Origin: Haliotis asinina
Lineage: Eukaryota; Mollusca; Gastropoda; Lepetellida; Haliotidae
Assembly (NCBI RefSeq): GCF_037392515.1
Contig: NC_090290.1
Span: forward strand, 55,936,753-56,000,752
Length of the DNA stretch: 64,000 nt
Reading direction: 5' to 3'
The position numbers were made by a program, and so were the translations under genes. The stretch's first letter is position 1. Every line of letters starts with the position of its first letter. Shown here one piece after another: positions 1 to 13,400 of this stretch. The notes under the pieces were generated by a model that was not told the DNA's origin, did no database searches, and worked only from the letters and a program-made list of their open reading frames with translations.

Positions 1-3000
1 GACGTTTACCTCTGCGTAACACCTATGTTTACCTCTACATAACACCGACGTTTACCGCTACATAACACCGACGTTTACCTCTGCGTAACACCGATGTTTA
101 CCTCTACATAACACCGACGTTTACCTCTACATAACACCGACGTTTACCTCTGCGTAACACCTATGTTTACCTCTACATAACACCGACGTTTACCGCTACA
201 TAACACCGACGTTTACCTCTGCGTAACACCGATGTTTACCTCTACATAACACCGACGTTTACCTCTACATAACACCGACGTTTACCTCTACAAAATACCA
301 ATGTCTACCTCTGCGTAACACCGACGTTTACCTCTACATAACACCGACGTTTACCTCTACATAACACCGACGTTTACCTCTGCATAACACTGACGTTTAC
401 CTCTACATAACACCGACGTCTACCTCTACATAACACCGACGTTTACCTCTACATAACACCGATGTTTACCGCTACATAACACCGACGTTTACCTCTACAT
501 AACACCGACGTTTACCGATACAAAACACCAATGTTTACCTCTGCGTAACACCGACGTTTATCTCTACATAACACCGACGTTTACCTCTACATAACACCGA
601 CGTTTACCTCTGCATAACACTGACGTTTACCGCTACATAACACCGACGTTTACCTCTACATAACACCGACGTTTACCTCTACATGACACCGACGTTGACC
701 TCACCGTAACTCCGACGTTTACCGCTACATAACACCGACGTTTACCTCTGCGTAACACCGATGTTGACCTCTACATAACACCGACGTTTACTTCTACATA
801 ACACCGACGTTTAACTCTACAAAACACCAATGTTTACCTCTGCGTGACACCGACGTTTATCTCTACATAACACCGACGTTTACCGCTACATAACACCGAC
901 GTTTACCTCTGCATAACACAGACGTTTACCTCTACATAACACCGACGTTCACCTCTACATAGCACCGACGTTTACCTCTACATAACACCGACGTTTACCT
1001 CTACATAACACCGACGTCTACCTCTACATAACACCGACGTTTATCTCTACATAACACCGACGTTTACCTCTGCATAATACCGACGTTTACCTCTACATAA
1101 CACCGACGTTTACCTCTACATAGCACCGGCGTTTACCTCTACATAACACCGACGTTTACCTCTACATAACACCGACGTTTACCTCTACATAACACCGACG
1201 TATACCTCTACATAACACCGACGTTTACCTCTACAAAACACCGACGTTTACCTCTGCATGACACTGACGTTTACCTCTACATAACACTGGCGTTTACCTC
1301 TACATAGCACCGACGTTTACCGCTACATAACACCGACGTTTACCTCTATATAACACCGACGTTTACCTCTACAAAACACCGGTACCGACGTTTACGTCTA
1401 CATAACACCGACGTTTACCTCTGCATAACACCGACGTTTACCTCTCCATAACACCGACGTTTACCGCTACATAACACTGACGTTTACCTCTACATAGCAC
1501 CGACGTTTACCTCTACAAAACACCGACGTTTACCTCTACATAACACCGACGTTTACCTCTACATAACGCAAACTTTTACCTTTGCGTAACACCGACGTTT
1601 ACTTCTACATAACACCGACGTTTACCTCTGCATAACACTGACGTTTACCGCTACATAACACCGACGTTTACCTCTACATAGCACCGACGTTTACCTCTAC
1701 ATAACACCGACGTTGACCGCTACATAACATCGACGTTTACCTCTGCGTAACACCGATGTTTACCTCTACATAACACCGACGTTTACCGCTACATAACACC
1801 GACGTTTACCTCTACAAAACACCAATGTTTCCCTCTGCGTAACACCGACGTTTATCTCTACATAACACCGACGTTTACCTCTACATAACACTGACGTTTA
1901 CCTCTACATAAAACTGACGTTTACCTCTACATAACACCGACGTTTACCGCTACATAACACCGACGTTTACCTCTGCATAACACTGACGTTTACCTCTACA
2001 TAACACCAACGTTTACCTCTGCATAACACCGGTACCGACGTTTACCCCTACACAACACCGACGTTTACCGCTACATAACACCGACGTTTACCTCTGCATA
2101 ACACTGACGTTTACCTCTACATAACACTGACGCTTACCTCTACATAACACCGACGTTTACCTCTACATAACACCGGTACCGACGTTTACCCCTACACAAC
2201 ACCGACGTTTACCTCTACATAACACCGACGTTTACCTCTGCATAACACCGACGTTTATCTCTACATAACACTGACGTTTATCTCTACATAACACCGACGT
2301 TTACCTCTACATAACACCGACGTTTACTTCTACATAACACCGACGTTTACCTCTACAAAACACCAATGTTTACCTCTGCGTAACACCGACGTTTTTCTCT
2401 ACATAACACCGACGTTTACCTCTACATAACACCGACGTTTACCTCTGCACAACACTGACGTTTACCTCTACAAAACACCGACGTTTACCTCTACATAACA
2501 CCGACGTTTACCTCTACATAACGCAAACTTTTAACTTTGCGTAACACCGACGTTTACCTCTACATAACACCGACGTTTACCTCTGCATAACACTGACGTT
2601 TACCTCTACATAACACTGACGTTTACCTCTACATAACACCGACGTTTACTTCTACATAACACCGACGTTTACCTCTACAAAACACCAATGTTCACCTCTG
2701 CGTAACAGCGACGTTTTTCTCTACATAACACCGACGTTTACCTCTACATAACACCGACGTTTACCTCTACATAACGCAAACTTTTACCTTTGCGTAACAC
2801 CGACGTTTACTTCTACATAACACCGACGTTTACCTCTGCATAACACTGACGTTTACCTCTGCATAACACTGACGTTTACCTCTACAAAACACCGACGTTT
2901 ACCTCTACATAACACCGACGTTTACCTGTACATAACGCAAACTTTTACCTTTGCGTAACACCGACGTTTACCTCTACATAACACCGACGTTTACCTCTGC

Positions 3001-5905
3001 ATAACACTGACGTTTACCTCTACATAACACCGACGTTTACCTCTACATAACACCGACGTTTACTTCTACATAACACCGACGTTTACCTCTACAAAACACC
3101 AATGTTCACCTCTGCGTAACACCGACGTTTTTCTCTACATAACACCGACGTTTACCTCTACATAACACCGACGTTTACCTCTACATAACGCAAACTTTTA
3201 CCTTTGCGTAACACCGACGTTTACTTCTACATAACACCGACGTTTACCTCTGCATAACACTGACGTTTACCGCTACATAACACTGACGTTTACCTCTACA
3301 TAGCACCGACGTTTACCTCTACATAACACCGACGTTTACCTCTACATAACACCGACGTTTACCTCTGCGTAACACCGATGTTTACCTCTACATAACACCG
3401 ACGTTTACCGCTACATAACACCGACGTTTACCTCTACAAAACACCAATGTTTACCTCTGCGTAACACCGACGTTTATCTCTACATAACACCGACGTTTAC
3501 CTCTACATAACACCGACGTTTACCTCTACATAAAACTGACTTTTACCTCTACATAACACCGACGTTTACCTCTACATAACACCGACGTTTACCTCTGCAT
3601 AACACTGACGTTTACCTCTACATAACACCAACGTTTACCTCTGCATAACACCGGTACCGACGTTTACCCCTACACAACACCGACGTTTACCTCTACATAA
3701 CACCGACGTTTACCTCTGCATAACACTGACGTTTACCTCTACATAACACTGACGTTTACCTCTACATAACACCAACGTTTACCTCTACATAACACCGGTA
3801 CCGACGTTTACCCCTACACAACACCGTCGTTTACCTCTACATAACACCGACGTTTACCTCTACATAACACCAACGTTTACCTCTACATTGCACCGGTACC
3901 GACGTTTACCCCTACACAACACCGTCGTTTACCGCTACATAACACCAACGTTTACCTCTACATAACACCAACGTTAACCTCTACATTGCACCGGTACCGA
4001 CGTTTACCCCTACACAACACCGTCGTTTACCGCTACATAACACCGACGTTTACCTCTGCAAAACACTGACGTTTACCTCTACATAACACCAACGTTTACC
4101 TCTACATAACACCAACGTTTACCTCTACATTGCACCGGTACCGACGTTTACCCCTACACAACACCGTCGTTTACCGCTACATAACACCGACGTTTACCTC
4201 TGCATAACACTGACGTTTATCTCTACATAACACCGACGTTTACCTCTGCATAACACTGACGTTTACCTCTGCATAACACTGACGTTTACCTCTACATAAC
4301 ACCGACGTTTACCGCTACATAACACCGACGTTTACCTCTTGAAAACACCAATGTTTACCTCTGCGTAACACCGACGTTTCTCTCTACATAACACCGACGT
4401 TTACCTCTACATAACACCGACGTTTACCTCTACATAAAACCGACGTTTACCTCTACATAACACCGACGTTTACCGCTACATAACACCGACGTTTACCACT
4501 GCATAACACTGACGTTTACCTCTACATAACACCAACGTTCACCTCTACATAACACCAACGTTTACCTCTACATAACACCGGTACCGACGTTTACCCCTAC
4601 ACAACACCGACGTTTACCGCTACATAACACCGACGTTTACCGCTACATAACACCGACGTTTACCTCTACAAAACACCAATGTTTACCTCTGCGTAACACC
4701 GACGTTTATCTCTACATAACACCGACGTTTACCGCTACATAACACCGACGTTTACCTCTACATAACACCGACGTTTACCTCTACATAAAACCGACGTTTA
4801 CCTCTACATAACACCGACGTTTACCGCTACATAACACCGACGTTTACCTCTGCATAACACTGACGTTTACCTCTACATAACACTGACGTTTGCCTCTACA
4901 TAACACCAACGTTTACCTCTACATAACACCGGTACCGACGTTTACCCCTACACAACACCGACGTTTACCGCTACATAACACCGACGTTTACCTCTGCATA
5001 ACACTGACGTTTACCTCTACATAACACTGACGTTTACCGCTACATAACACCGACGTTTACCTCTGCATAACACTGACGTTTAACTCTACATAACACTGAC
5101 GTTTACCTCTACATAACACCAACGTTTACCTCTACATAACACCGGTACCGACGTTTACCCCTACACAACACCGACGTTTACCGCTACATAGCACCGACGT
5201 TAACCTCTACATAACACTGACGTTTATCTCTACATAACACCGACGTTTATCTCTACATAACACCGATGTTTACCTCTACATAACACCGACGTTTACTTCT
5301 ACATAACACCGACGTTTACCTCTACAAAACACCAATGTTTACCTCTGCGTAACACCGACGTTTATCTCTACATAACACCGACGTTTACCTCTACATAACA
5401 CCGACGTTTACCTCTGCATAACACTGACGTTTACCTCTACATAACACCGACGTTTACCTCTACATAACACCGACGTTTACCGCTACATAACACCGACGTT
5501 TACCTCTGCATAACACTGACGTTTACCTCTACATAACAGCAACGTTTACCTCTACATAACACCAACGTCTACCTGTACATTGCACCAGTACCGACGTTTA
5601 CCCCTACACAACACCGTCGTTTACCGCTACATAACACCGACGTTTACCTCTGCATAACACTGACGTTTATCTCTACATAACACCGACGTTTACCTCTTCA
5701 TAACACCGACGTTTACCTCTCCGTAACACCGACGTTTACCTCTACATAACACTGACGTTTACCTCTCAGTAACACTGATGTTTACCTCTAGATAACACTG
5801 AAGTTAACCGCTAAATAATACCGACGTTTAGCGTCTGCATAACACTGGCGTTTACCTCTACATAACACCGACGTTAACACCTAAACAACAGTGACGTTTA
5901 CCTCT
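1..5905. repeat. 23-bp satellite array (about 255 units)
   Basis: A tandem array with a 23-bp period fills the first 5.9 kb and runs off the left edge. The core is GACGTTTACCTCTACATAAC plus CACC, with frequent variants: GCGTAAC or GCATAAC for ACATAAC, CGCTA for CTCTA, and AAAACACCAATG. A second unit type, CACCGGTACCGACG followed by CCCCTACACAAC, recurs irregularly from about 1.38 kb and often between 2.0 and 5.6 kb. It brings in a GGTACC site and suggests a higher-order repeat. The right edge decays over 5,700-5,905. Units contain TAA and the period is not a multiple of three, so nothing here is coding. Confidence 0.97.
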
Positions 5906-7158
5906 ACATGACAATATATGTAACACGGACCTTTATTAAGAAAGCACTGGCGGGTACCACTGTATGACTCTGCTATATACAACAACAGGAGTGAAATGTA
6001 CCTCTTTGTAACTCTGAGCATCAGTGGCACATGTGTAAGCAGTTCGACGTAATTATTGTTTTGACCTGTGTCGTATGCCCGTGTATTTGCCTGTTTGAGG
6101 ACAGCTGATACAGCTACTGCTTGATGTCAAGAACCAATGATTATAGCACAGGCGGTACTGTACAGTATATGATGCTTTTAGTAGTGGCAGATATCCCTTA
6201 ATAGAATGCATATTATATAATTGACATGGAACGTGCACAGTTAAGAGACATCATTTACTGCGATTTCAAATATTTGTTTCATTCTAACCCAATCATACAT
6301 TTTGACATGAAATATTGTTCTGTTTTCCGAACCAAAATTAACTGCTTCGTATATCTGACCATAGTGTTTCATATTATGCTTTAGAACCAATACTGCGATA
6401 TTTTGTCTTTAGTATGTTTGATTTCGTTGTTTTAGCAAGGTAACCTTCACCATAAAGACACCGTGCATGTTGAAGGGTTAAAATGCAGTATAAATATTTG
6501 TATAGCTAAACGAAGAGACAAGCGATGTGGTAATTTCTTTGAGCGGCATTTAGAAGTTGGTGTGATGAACAACGGGGCGAGTTCTGTGCATGTACATTAT
6601 CAATATTAGCGGCAATACTGGCAAACAAGGATAAGCTGAGAACCGACTTGACAATTGACCCGTATTACCATGTATGAATGCTGCCTGCTGGCACTTGCCA
6701 TTATGAGGGAAGGGGGCCCCTGGTTATCTGCGATCCAGGGAAGTGCGATGGGTGAATCGTGTGGCCTGTCTTAAGAGCAAGGTGTGTGGGGCGCTCACTG
6801 AATCAATTTCATCGTCATGTATGCACGTGCACTAGCCAGCATCTGCTCTCCCTTTTACAAACCAAATGGGTTTGCTCATTGCCGTGAACCACCTCCTTCT
6901 AGTAGACACGTTCTCTGCGCCGATCCAACTTCTCCTTGTTTGCCAGCAGTAGTTGCACCGAAACGTCGCTCATATCACTAACGAAAACAGTTGTATTTCA
7001 GTAGGACTCTTCCTGTTGCTGATACGTTAATGGCTGTCCCAAACAATTGTCTGGTCAAAGTACAGTTCCTTTAACATATCTATAGTCGTCTATACATTCA
7101 GGGTTACTCAGTGTCTCTAGGGTCACAGAACACGGTTGTATACAGTAAACAACGCCAC
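5906..7158. other. Intergenic DNA, partly duplicated at 14.4-14.7 kb
   Basis: I see no gene here. Stretches near 6,525-6,780 (TTTCTTTGAGCGGCATTTAG and following) and near 7,027-7,055 (TTAATGGCTGTCCCAAACAA) recur at 14.41-14.68 kb, but in a different relative order. They are flank sequence of the duplicated unit at 9.4-19.7 kb, rearranged around the 29-bp minisatellite. The short minus-strand ORF at 6,053-6,238 has no recognisable features. Confidence 0.6.
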
Positions 7159-7159
7159 A

Positions 7160-9180
7160 GTCGTAGAGTATCATCAACCATCTAGGAATCTGAGGGTACA
7201 GTTGAATCTCCCATGTATCTGAGGGTACAGTTGAATCTCCCATGTATCTGAGGGTACAGTTGAATCTCCCATGTATCTGAGGGTACAGTTGAATCTCCCA
7301 TGTATCTGAGGGTACAGTTGAATCTCCCATGTATCTGAGGGTACAGTTGAATCTCCTGAGGGTACGGTTGAATCTCCCAGGTATCAGATGGTACAATTGA
7401 ATCTCCCAGGTATCTGAAGGTACAGTTGAATCTCCCAGGAATCTGAGGGTACAGCTGAATCTCCCATGTATCTGAGGGTACAGTTGAATCTCCCAGGTAT
7501 CTGAGGGTACAGTTGAATCTCCCATGTATCTGAGGGTACAGTTGAATCTCCCATGTATCTGAGGGTACAGTTGAATCTCCCAGGTATCTGAAGGTACAGT
7601 TGAATCTCCCATGTATCTGAGGGTACAGTTGAATCTCCCATGTATCTGAGGGTACAGTTGAATCTCCCATGTATCTGAGGGTACAGTTGAATCTCCCAGG
7701 TATCTGAGGGTACAGTTGAATCTCCCATGTATCTGAGGGTACAGTTGAATCTCCCACTTATCTGAGGGTACAGTTGAATCTCCCAGGTATCTGAGGGTAC
7801 AGTTGAATCTCCCATGTATCTGAGGGTACAGTTGAATCTCCCAGGTATCTGAGGGTACAGTTGAATCTCCCATGTATCTGAGGGTACAGTTGAATGTCCC
7901 AGGAATCTGAGGGTACAGTTGAATCTCCCATGTATCTGAGGGTACAGTTGAATCTCCCACTTATCTGAGGGTACAGTTGAACCTCCCAGGTATCTGAGGG
8001 TACAGTTGAATCTCCCAGGTATCTGAGGGTACAGTTGAATCTCCCATGTATCTGAGGGTACAGTTGAATCTCCCACTTATCTGAGGGTACAGTTGAATCT
8101 CCCAGGTATCTGAGGGTACAGTTGAATCTCCCATGTATCTGAGGGTACAGTTGAATCTCCTGAGGGTACGGTTGAATCTCCCAGGTATCTGAGGGTACAG
8201 TTGAATCTCCCAGGTATCTGAGGGTACAGTTGAATCTCCCAGGTATCTGAGGGTACAGTTGAATCTCCCCGGTATCTGAGGATACAGTGAACCTCCCCGG
8301 TATCTGAGGATACAGTTGAACCTCCCATGTAACAGAGGGTAAAGTAAACATCCCATGAATCAGAGGGTACAATGAAGTTCCCATGTATCTGAGGGTTAAG
8401 GACACATCCCATAAATGTGAGGGTACAGTGAACCTCCCATATAACTGAGGGGACAATGAACCTCCCATGTATCTGAGGGTTAAGGACACATCCCATAAAT
8501 ATGAGGGTACTGTGAACCTCCCATGTACCTGAGGATACAGTGAACCTCCCATGTATCTGAAGGTTAAGCAAACACCCCATAAATGTGAGGGTACTGTGAA
8601 CGTCCCATGTATCTGAGGGTACAGTGAACCTCCCATGTAACTGAGGGTTAAGTAAACATCCATAAATGTGAGGGTACTGTGAACATCCCATGTATCTGAG
8701 GGTACAGTGAACCTCCCATGTATGTAAGGGCACAGTGAACCTCCCATGTATGTGAGGGCACAGTGAACCTCCCATGTATCTGAGGGTACAGTGAACCTCC
8801 CATGTAACTGAGGGTAAAGTAAACATCCATAAATGTGAGGGTACTGTGAACATCCCATGTATCTGAGGGTGCTGTGAACCTCCCACGTATGTGAGGGTTA
8901 AATAAACATCCCGTGAATCTGAGCGTACTGTGAACTCCCCATGTATCTGAGAATACAGTGAACCTCCCATGTAACTGAGGGTTAAGCAAACACCCCATAA
9001 ATGTGAGGGTACTGTGAACCTCCCATGAATCTGAGGGTTAAGTAAACACCCCATGTGTCTGAGGGTTAAGTAAACATCCAATAAATGGGAGGGTACTGTG
9101 AACCTCCCATGTATCTGAGAGTAAAGAAACCCTCCCAAGTATTTGAGGGCACAGTGAACCCCCCATGTATCTGAGAGTAC
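7160..9180. repeat. 29-bp minisatellite, two sub-arrays
   Basis: The 29-bp tandem unit is built on GTATCTGAGGGTACAGTTGA followed by ATCTCCCAT. From 7,180 to about 8,290 the units are nearly identical. From about 8,290 to 9,180 they are diverged: CAGTGAACCTCCCATGTA, with ACTGAGGGTTAAG and ATAAATGTGAGGG variants. The unit's complement has no stop codon, and 29 is not divisible by 3. All three minus frames therefore stay open and give the same 29-residue peptide (MGDSTVPSDTWEIQLYPQI...), which accounts for overlapping ORFs of up to 366 codons. I see no splice context, signal peptide or other sign of selection, so I treat it as non-coding. Confidence 0.95.
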
Positions 9181-9513
9181 ATTGCCTACATTGCAGCCAT
9201 GGATTGTACCACAACTGTATCACTAGGTACCATCTTTGTATCTTGTGCACCATGGGTCCACCTTATATCTGGGCAAGGCGAACCACCCACTTCATCAGGA
9301 CCATGTGTCTGTCTATATACTGTGAGCTCTGTAGCGGGCCCACTCTACGAAGGGTCACCAGGAACAGTAATAGTCATGGTAGAGAGGTTCACATAATTCA
9401 TGTTACGTATCACTGTCGAGCATTAATCCGAACAATCTCTCCTTGTCAAGGATTAAAATGCAAACAGAAAAACCTTTATGTTAGGTTTTATTTGTTGGAA
9501 CCAGTATCAAAGT

Positions 9514-11272
9514 CTAGGCGATGTGGAAGCGGGTCACAAGACTCTGGAATCTGGAAGCAAAAACGTACTTTCTTTTAATCTCCTGATGCCAGACAGTGAG
9601 ATGCATCGCTTGGTTTTATGTATTTGACAGCGTCTCGCGTTTAGTGATGGATGTTTTTTGAAGGCCTATTCAAATAGTAGGTTAGCATACATTTTGAGTG
9701 AGTGAGTATGGTTGTAAGCCGCCTTTTAGCAACATTCCAGCAATTCCATGGCGGTGCACACCAGAAATGGGCTTCACGTATAGTATCCATGTGGGGAATG
9801 GAACCCGGGACTTCGGCGTGACGAGCCAACGCTTTAACCATTAGGCTACTCTACTGCCCCGCTTAAAATTGGAGGCCATACGGTCACATGTGTGAACTTA
9901 AATTTTGAAGAAAACCTCACTTAATGGTGTCAGTTGTAGGAGAACATACACTTGTTGAAGTCAGACTAAAACTAGAGGAGAACATTCGGCGACTAACGTC
10001 AGCTTAAAATCGGAGGAGAACATACGGTCACGGAAACCAGCTATCGTCAGCTTAAAATCGTGGAAGAACATACGGTTAATGGCGTTAGCTTGAAGGTTGT
10101 AGAAGAACATACGTTGAAGACGGATGCGTCAGTGTTACAGTTTGTGCTGTCTGACGAAACCTTACACAGACTGATGCAAAACCGAGACTTTGTGGTGTGA
10201 GGGGTTTTCATTATTCATTCTTTTTCTTCTCCATTATCTAACATTCAACACAGGCAGTGAGCATATTTTGTGCATGCTAAAGTCTAAAATGTTTTTGTGA
10301 CTAATTTTAAACAGTTTGATATAAAAAATACATCTTACGATCTGCAGACAAGGTCGCAGCCGCTGCTGAGAAGTGCATTGTTGTGCAGGATGACTGTGCA
10401 CTCTTTCTCACAGGCGGCCTCGCTGGCGTCAGATCCGATGTTGTCAGCAATGTTCTGGACAACGCTCTTCAGTTCAGAGACATCAAAGATGTGTGCAAAA
10501 TCTGGTTTTAGAAAACGAACACAATACAAAGTACCAGTTTTGGTACCTATCTTCATGCTCGATCATTTGCCCCAAGCCACAATAAATACAGAGAAAGTAT
10601 AACTGAAGCTTGGTGAGGAATGTCCACCTTTGCTATGAGGAGTTCGAATTTGTTAGAGGCCAGTGGCCAAGCTTTATCCTCAAGGTATATTTTATACAGA
10701 ATGGACATGACCTGTCATTCCATTTGTTTCGGGATACGTGTCTGAAACACAACATGTAAGTGAGTGTTATTTTACATTGTGGGATGCGTAATGATCATCC
10801 ATGTTTGGAATCAAACATTGTGATGAGTGAACACTTTAACCATTAGACTACGCCACTGCAGTCATGTACCGGTAGCTACAGTCACAAGGAAATATGATTG
10901 GTTAGTTTGTTTAACGCCGCACTCGAAAACAGTCCATCTATATGGCAGCGGTATGAAAAAATGGAGTCTGGGACAGACAATCCAATGATCAACAGCACGA
11001 GTATCAATTTGTGCAAATGGGATACGATGACGTGTCAGTCAAGTCAGAGTGCCAGACCAACCGTTCGCTTATCGCCTCTTATGACAAGAATGTGTGATAC
11101 AAGCAGGTATGATACAAAAAGGTGTGATACAAGCATGGGTTGCTGAAGACCAGTTCTAACCCGGATCTTCACGGCTCAGGTAAACAAGAACAAAGCTAGT
11201 ACAGTACTCACCGTTCAGGAACACACAATGCACCAGGGGAACAAGCAGAAGGGCGACGACAAAGACTTTCAT
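9514..11272 (-). CDS. Secreted four-cysteine protein, type B, copy 1 (86 aa)
   Basis: Three coding exons on the minus strand: 11272-11212 (61 nt), 10501-10339 (163 nt) and 9550-9514 (37 nt, ends TAG). Introns are GT-AG and the phases keep the frame. Twelve leader bases precede the ATG, directly after an acceptor at 11285. Residues 1-16 (MKVFVVALLLVPLVHC) are a signal peptide. The predicted mature part has a helix-like segment (DVSELKSVVQNIADNIG) and then C-x3-C-x13-C-x3-C (EAACEKEC ... SSGCDLVC), ending FQSLVTRFHIA. AATAAA lies at 9487-9492. The spacing suggests a helical hairpin held by two disulfides (inference). I considered the abalone 'vdg3'-type developmental proteins but could not verify a match. 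Function unknown; probably secreted. Intron 1 holds an old SINE. Confidence 0.85.
9695..9862 (-). mobile_element. tRNA-derived SINE with GAGT tail
   Basis: Read on the minus strand, the head contains box A-like TAGCCTAATGG and box B-like GGGTTCCATTCC. The shared SINE body (GCTGGAATGTTGCTAAAAGG) follows and the element ends in ACTC repeats. A shortened copy sits at the equivalent place in the second duplicated unit (about 15,000-15,100), so the insertion predates the duplication. A plus-strand relative lies at 58.7-58.86 kb. Confidence 0.75.
10894..11150 (-). mobile_element. Degenerate abalone-type SINE in intron 1 of copy 1
   Basis: The stretch matches the long SINE body: AACGCCGCACTCGAAAACAG, then GGACAGACAATCCAATGATC, then the CGCCTCTTATGACAAG block. 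It is much diverged from the well-preserved copy at 29.25 kb. Its counterpart in copy 2 is at about 16,275-16,500, so it was present before the gene was duplicated. Confidence 0.75.
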
Positions 11273-11744
11273 GACTGCAGAGTTCTGGAATATAGTTCAT
11301 CGAGTTCACTTGAATGTAGGAAAGACACCCAGCAAAATCAAGGTCACAGATGGCATTCCGGTAATACTCCACCTCCTCGGAAGTATCGTGCCCATTTATC
11401 TGTATATTGACACTTGCCAGTTCGAGCTTCTTTATCTGCCTTATAACATGGACATGACAACACGCTGCAGGTGGCATGTTAGGAGGGGGAAACTTTCTTG
11501 GCACATATATGTTGTTACACCTTTAAACAGGTAAAATACAAGCATTGACAGAAAAAGGAAAATGTACGTGGCACTTTGATTGCGGATACGTGCACTGAAT
11601 AATGTCATTCTTTTCTGCTGTTCTGATTCAGATGGCAGTGGCACTAAATCAATCAACAGTGGCTACCAAGTTATTGTTTTAGTAAATTTACTTTTGCACA
11701 TGTTTAAGTTTACCTCTCTATAAGTAATTCATTAATTGCTTTAT

Positions 11745-12300
11745 TTTAATACCATATCTCAATTTCCTATTTTAATGCAGGGCTGGTCACATGTGAACAT
11801 GTCCGGCCACATTTACAGTTATCAGCCCTGTGGCTTCCTGGCATTTTGTACACAGAGAGTAAATTTGAAAAAAAATCCAGTACAAGATTACTCAGAATAT
11901 GTTAAACTACTACTTATTTGCACAAGACAGGAGTTAGAGAATCGCCATTATGCACATTTTGTAAACAGGCATGAGAGTCTATATGACATCTACTGTTTGT
12001 GTGTAGTTTTCAGTAGAGAGTGCGGACTGAATTGTCCTAATGCCTCCGGATATTCAAAGAAGGACAAATTGAATTAACATTAGAAAATATATTCTTTGGT
12101 TTTAATGACGAAATTTACAAGCCTCTAAACATTATAGCAAAGAAGAATATTTACACTTTTAGCAGAAAAGAAGTTAAACCAAACTTTCCCCAGACGAAAA
12201 AGTGTGATAAAAAACAAAATCCATACAAATCATGTAAATTTATTGCCTTTGCACACGGCAACCAAGCTAACATGTATCTCTCAGACAAAAAAAATTGAAA
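11745..12300 (+). mobile_element. LINE 3' remnant (reverse-transcriptase zinc-finger tail)
   Basis: Around 11,940-12,015 a plus-strand frame reads CTFCKQA, then HLLFVC after stops, which is the C-x2-C...H-x4-C finger found after many LINE reverse transcriptases. It is followed by a C-terminal segment (LENIFFGFNDEIYKP) typical of such tails. The frame is interrupted by stops and the fragment is 5' truncated. It lies in the first (UTR) intron of copy 1 and has a counterpart at 17,985-18,355 in copy 2. Confidence 0.65.
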
Positions 12301-12659
12301 AAACGTCCTTATTATTTTGACATTGATAAAAATAATCACTACTAAAAGAAGAACGTTCATTCGCCAATGCTTTGCATCTTGATAAATAATGAAATTCTTG
12401 TTAACTATACTTGTCTTCCTACTTCGGTAACTATTCTTATAACAACAGTCAACCAAGATCACTACAGCTTTGGTCAGGTGGTTTCATTATAAGAGTAGGG
12501 GTGCATTTGTTCATCCTAACTTGTCAGCTTTGTTTTGGCACTTGGAGAGGTAGGCGAATAGAGATGTAGGCGATTAGAGATTAAACCGTGGCAGATACAA
12601 CGACATATGGCCGATATATCAGACTCCCTATCTCTCTCCTTTCTCTCTACGTGATATTG

Positions 12660-12845
12660 CTGCAGCCTGGCTACAGTCAGCATAAAACCACACTCACTCA
12701 TTCTTTCTCTCCCTCTCTTTCTCACTCACACACATACACTTTTCCTCGCTCTCTTTCTATCTACCTACATGCCTATCGCTTTCTGTGTCTCACACAGACA
12801 CACGCACTCTCGCTTTCTTACTCTCTCCATTTCCGTTTATCGCAG
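12660..12845. repeat. CT/CA-rich low-complexity tract
   Basis: This pyrimidine-rich run of TCTCTC and CACACA with irregular interruptions lies beside the UTR exon of copy 1. A matching tract sits at 18,660-18,860 beside the UTR exon of copy 2. Being just downstream of the predicted start, it might influence the promoter, but no specific site is visible. Confidence 0.7.
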
Positions 12846-12855
12846 CACAACTTAC

Positions 12856-12903
12856 CTGTAGAAGTCAGGAGACAGGTTACTAAAACTGCAGCTGTATATA
12901 TAT
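12856..12903 (-). promoter_or_regulatory. TATA box and tiny 5' UTR exon of copy 1
   Basis: On the minus strand TATATATAT (12903-12895) is followed about 30 bp on by a short exon ending TTCTACAG at a consensus donor GTAAGT (12855-12850). The predicted UTR exon, about 12856-12870, splices to the acceptor at 11285, giving an intron of about 1.6 kb. The same block recurs upstream of copy 2, which supports it. The start site is inferred from TATA spacing only. Confidence 0.65.
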
Positions 12904-13189
12904 CTTCTGATAAGGTAACCCATCCTGAAAGTAAAAAACATAGAGCATTTCCTTATCGTGTGAAATTCACAAATGCCGTTCTGGTGTGTTATCCATGCAT
13001 AATATGTTGAAATCTCAGCCTGCACCTCTAACTTAGGGTAACGCAGCAATGTCTTACATTCATGCCGGCAAGATAAAGACAATGTATTTTTTACCACCGA
13101 CATTATATGTGACATAGGGTACTCTGTTCTGGCAGGTTAAGGGGAAGGGAGCCAGATAACGCTTTCATTATGTTACTGTTAATAATTTT

Positions 13190-13400
13190 CCGTAACAAAA
13201 GGTACAAAATATCCCCTCAGAACCAGCAAAAGTACAACACTGTGAAGTTAATATTTCAATAATATGTATTTAGCACCAAGATCCAAAGGTACACACTAGA
13301 GGTTTCATATACAACGGAAATTAGTCAAATCTAATGGGTCACAATATAATATCAACCCACCAAAGTCCTGGTTTGAGTGTGAGAAACAGTTATGCAGAAT
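13190..13400 (-). mobile_element. Fragment of a Gypsy-family LTR (fossil)
   Basis: This partial long terminal repeat belongs to the family seen whole at 21,146-21,802 and 49,094-49,741. It shares the CCGTAACA-type end and the GGTCACAATATAATATCAAC block. It is broken and well diverged, so it is older than the two full LTRs. Its counterpart in the second duplicated unit is at 19,125-19,725. Confidence 0.65.

Noticed and set aside
1-5905. CRISPR-like array
   Set aside because: Direct 23-bp repeats without unique spacers, in an animal genome; it is a satellite.
7055-9138. Overlapping minus-strand ORFs of 131-366 codons as a repeat-protein gene family
   Set aside because: All are the same 29-bp minisatellite read in three frames, with no leader, splice context or differential constraint.
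9165-9578. 137-codon plus-strand ORF
   Set aside because: Overlaps the end exon of gene copy 1 on the opposite strand and shows no domain.
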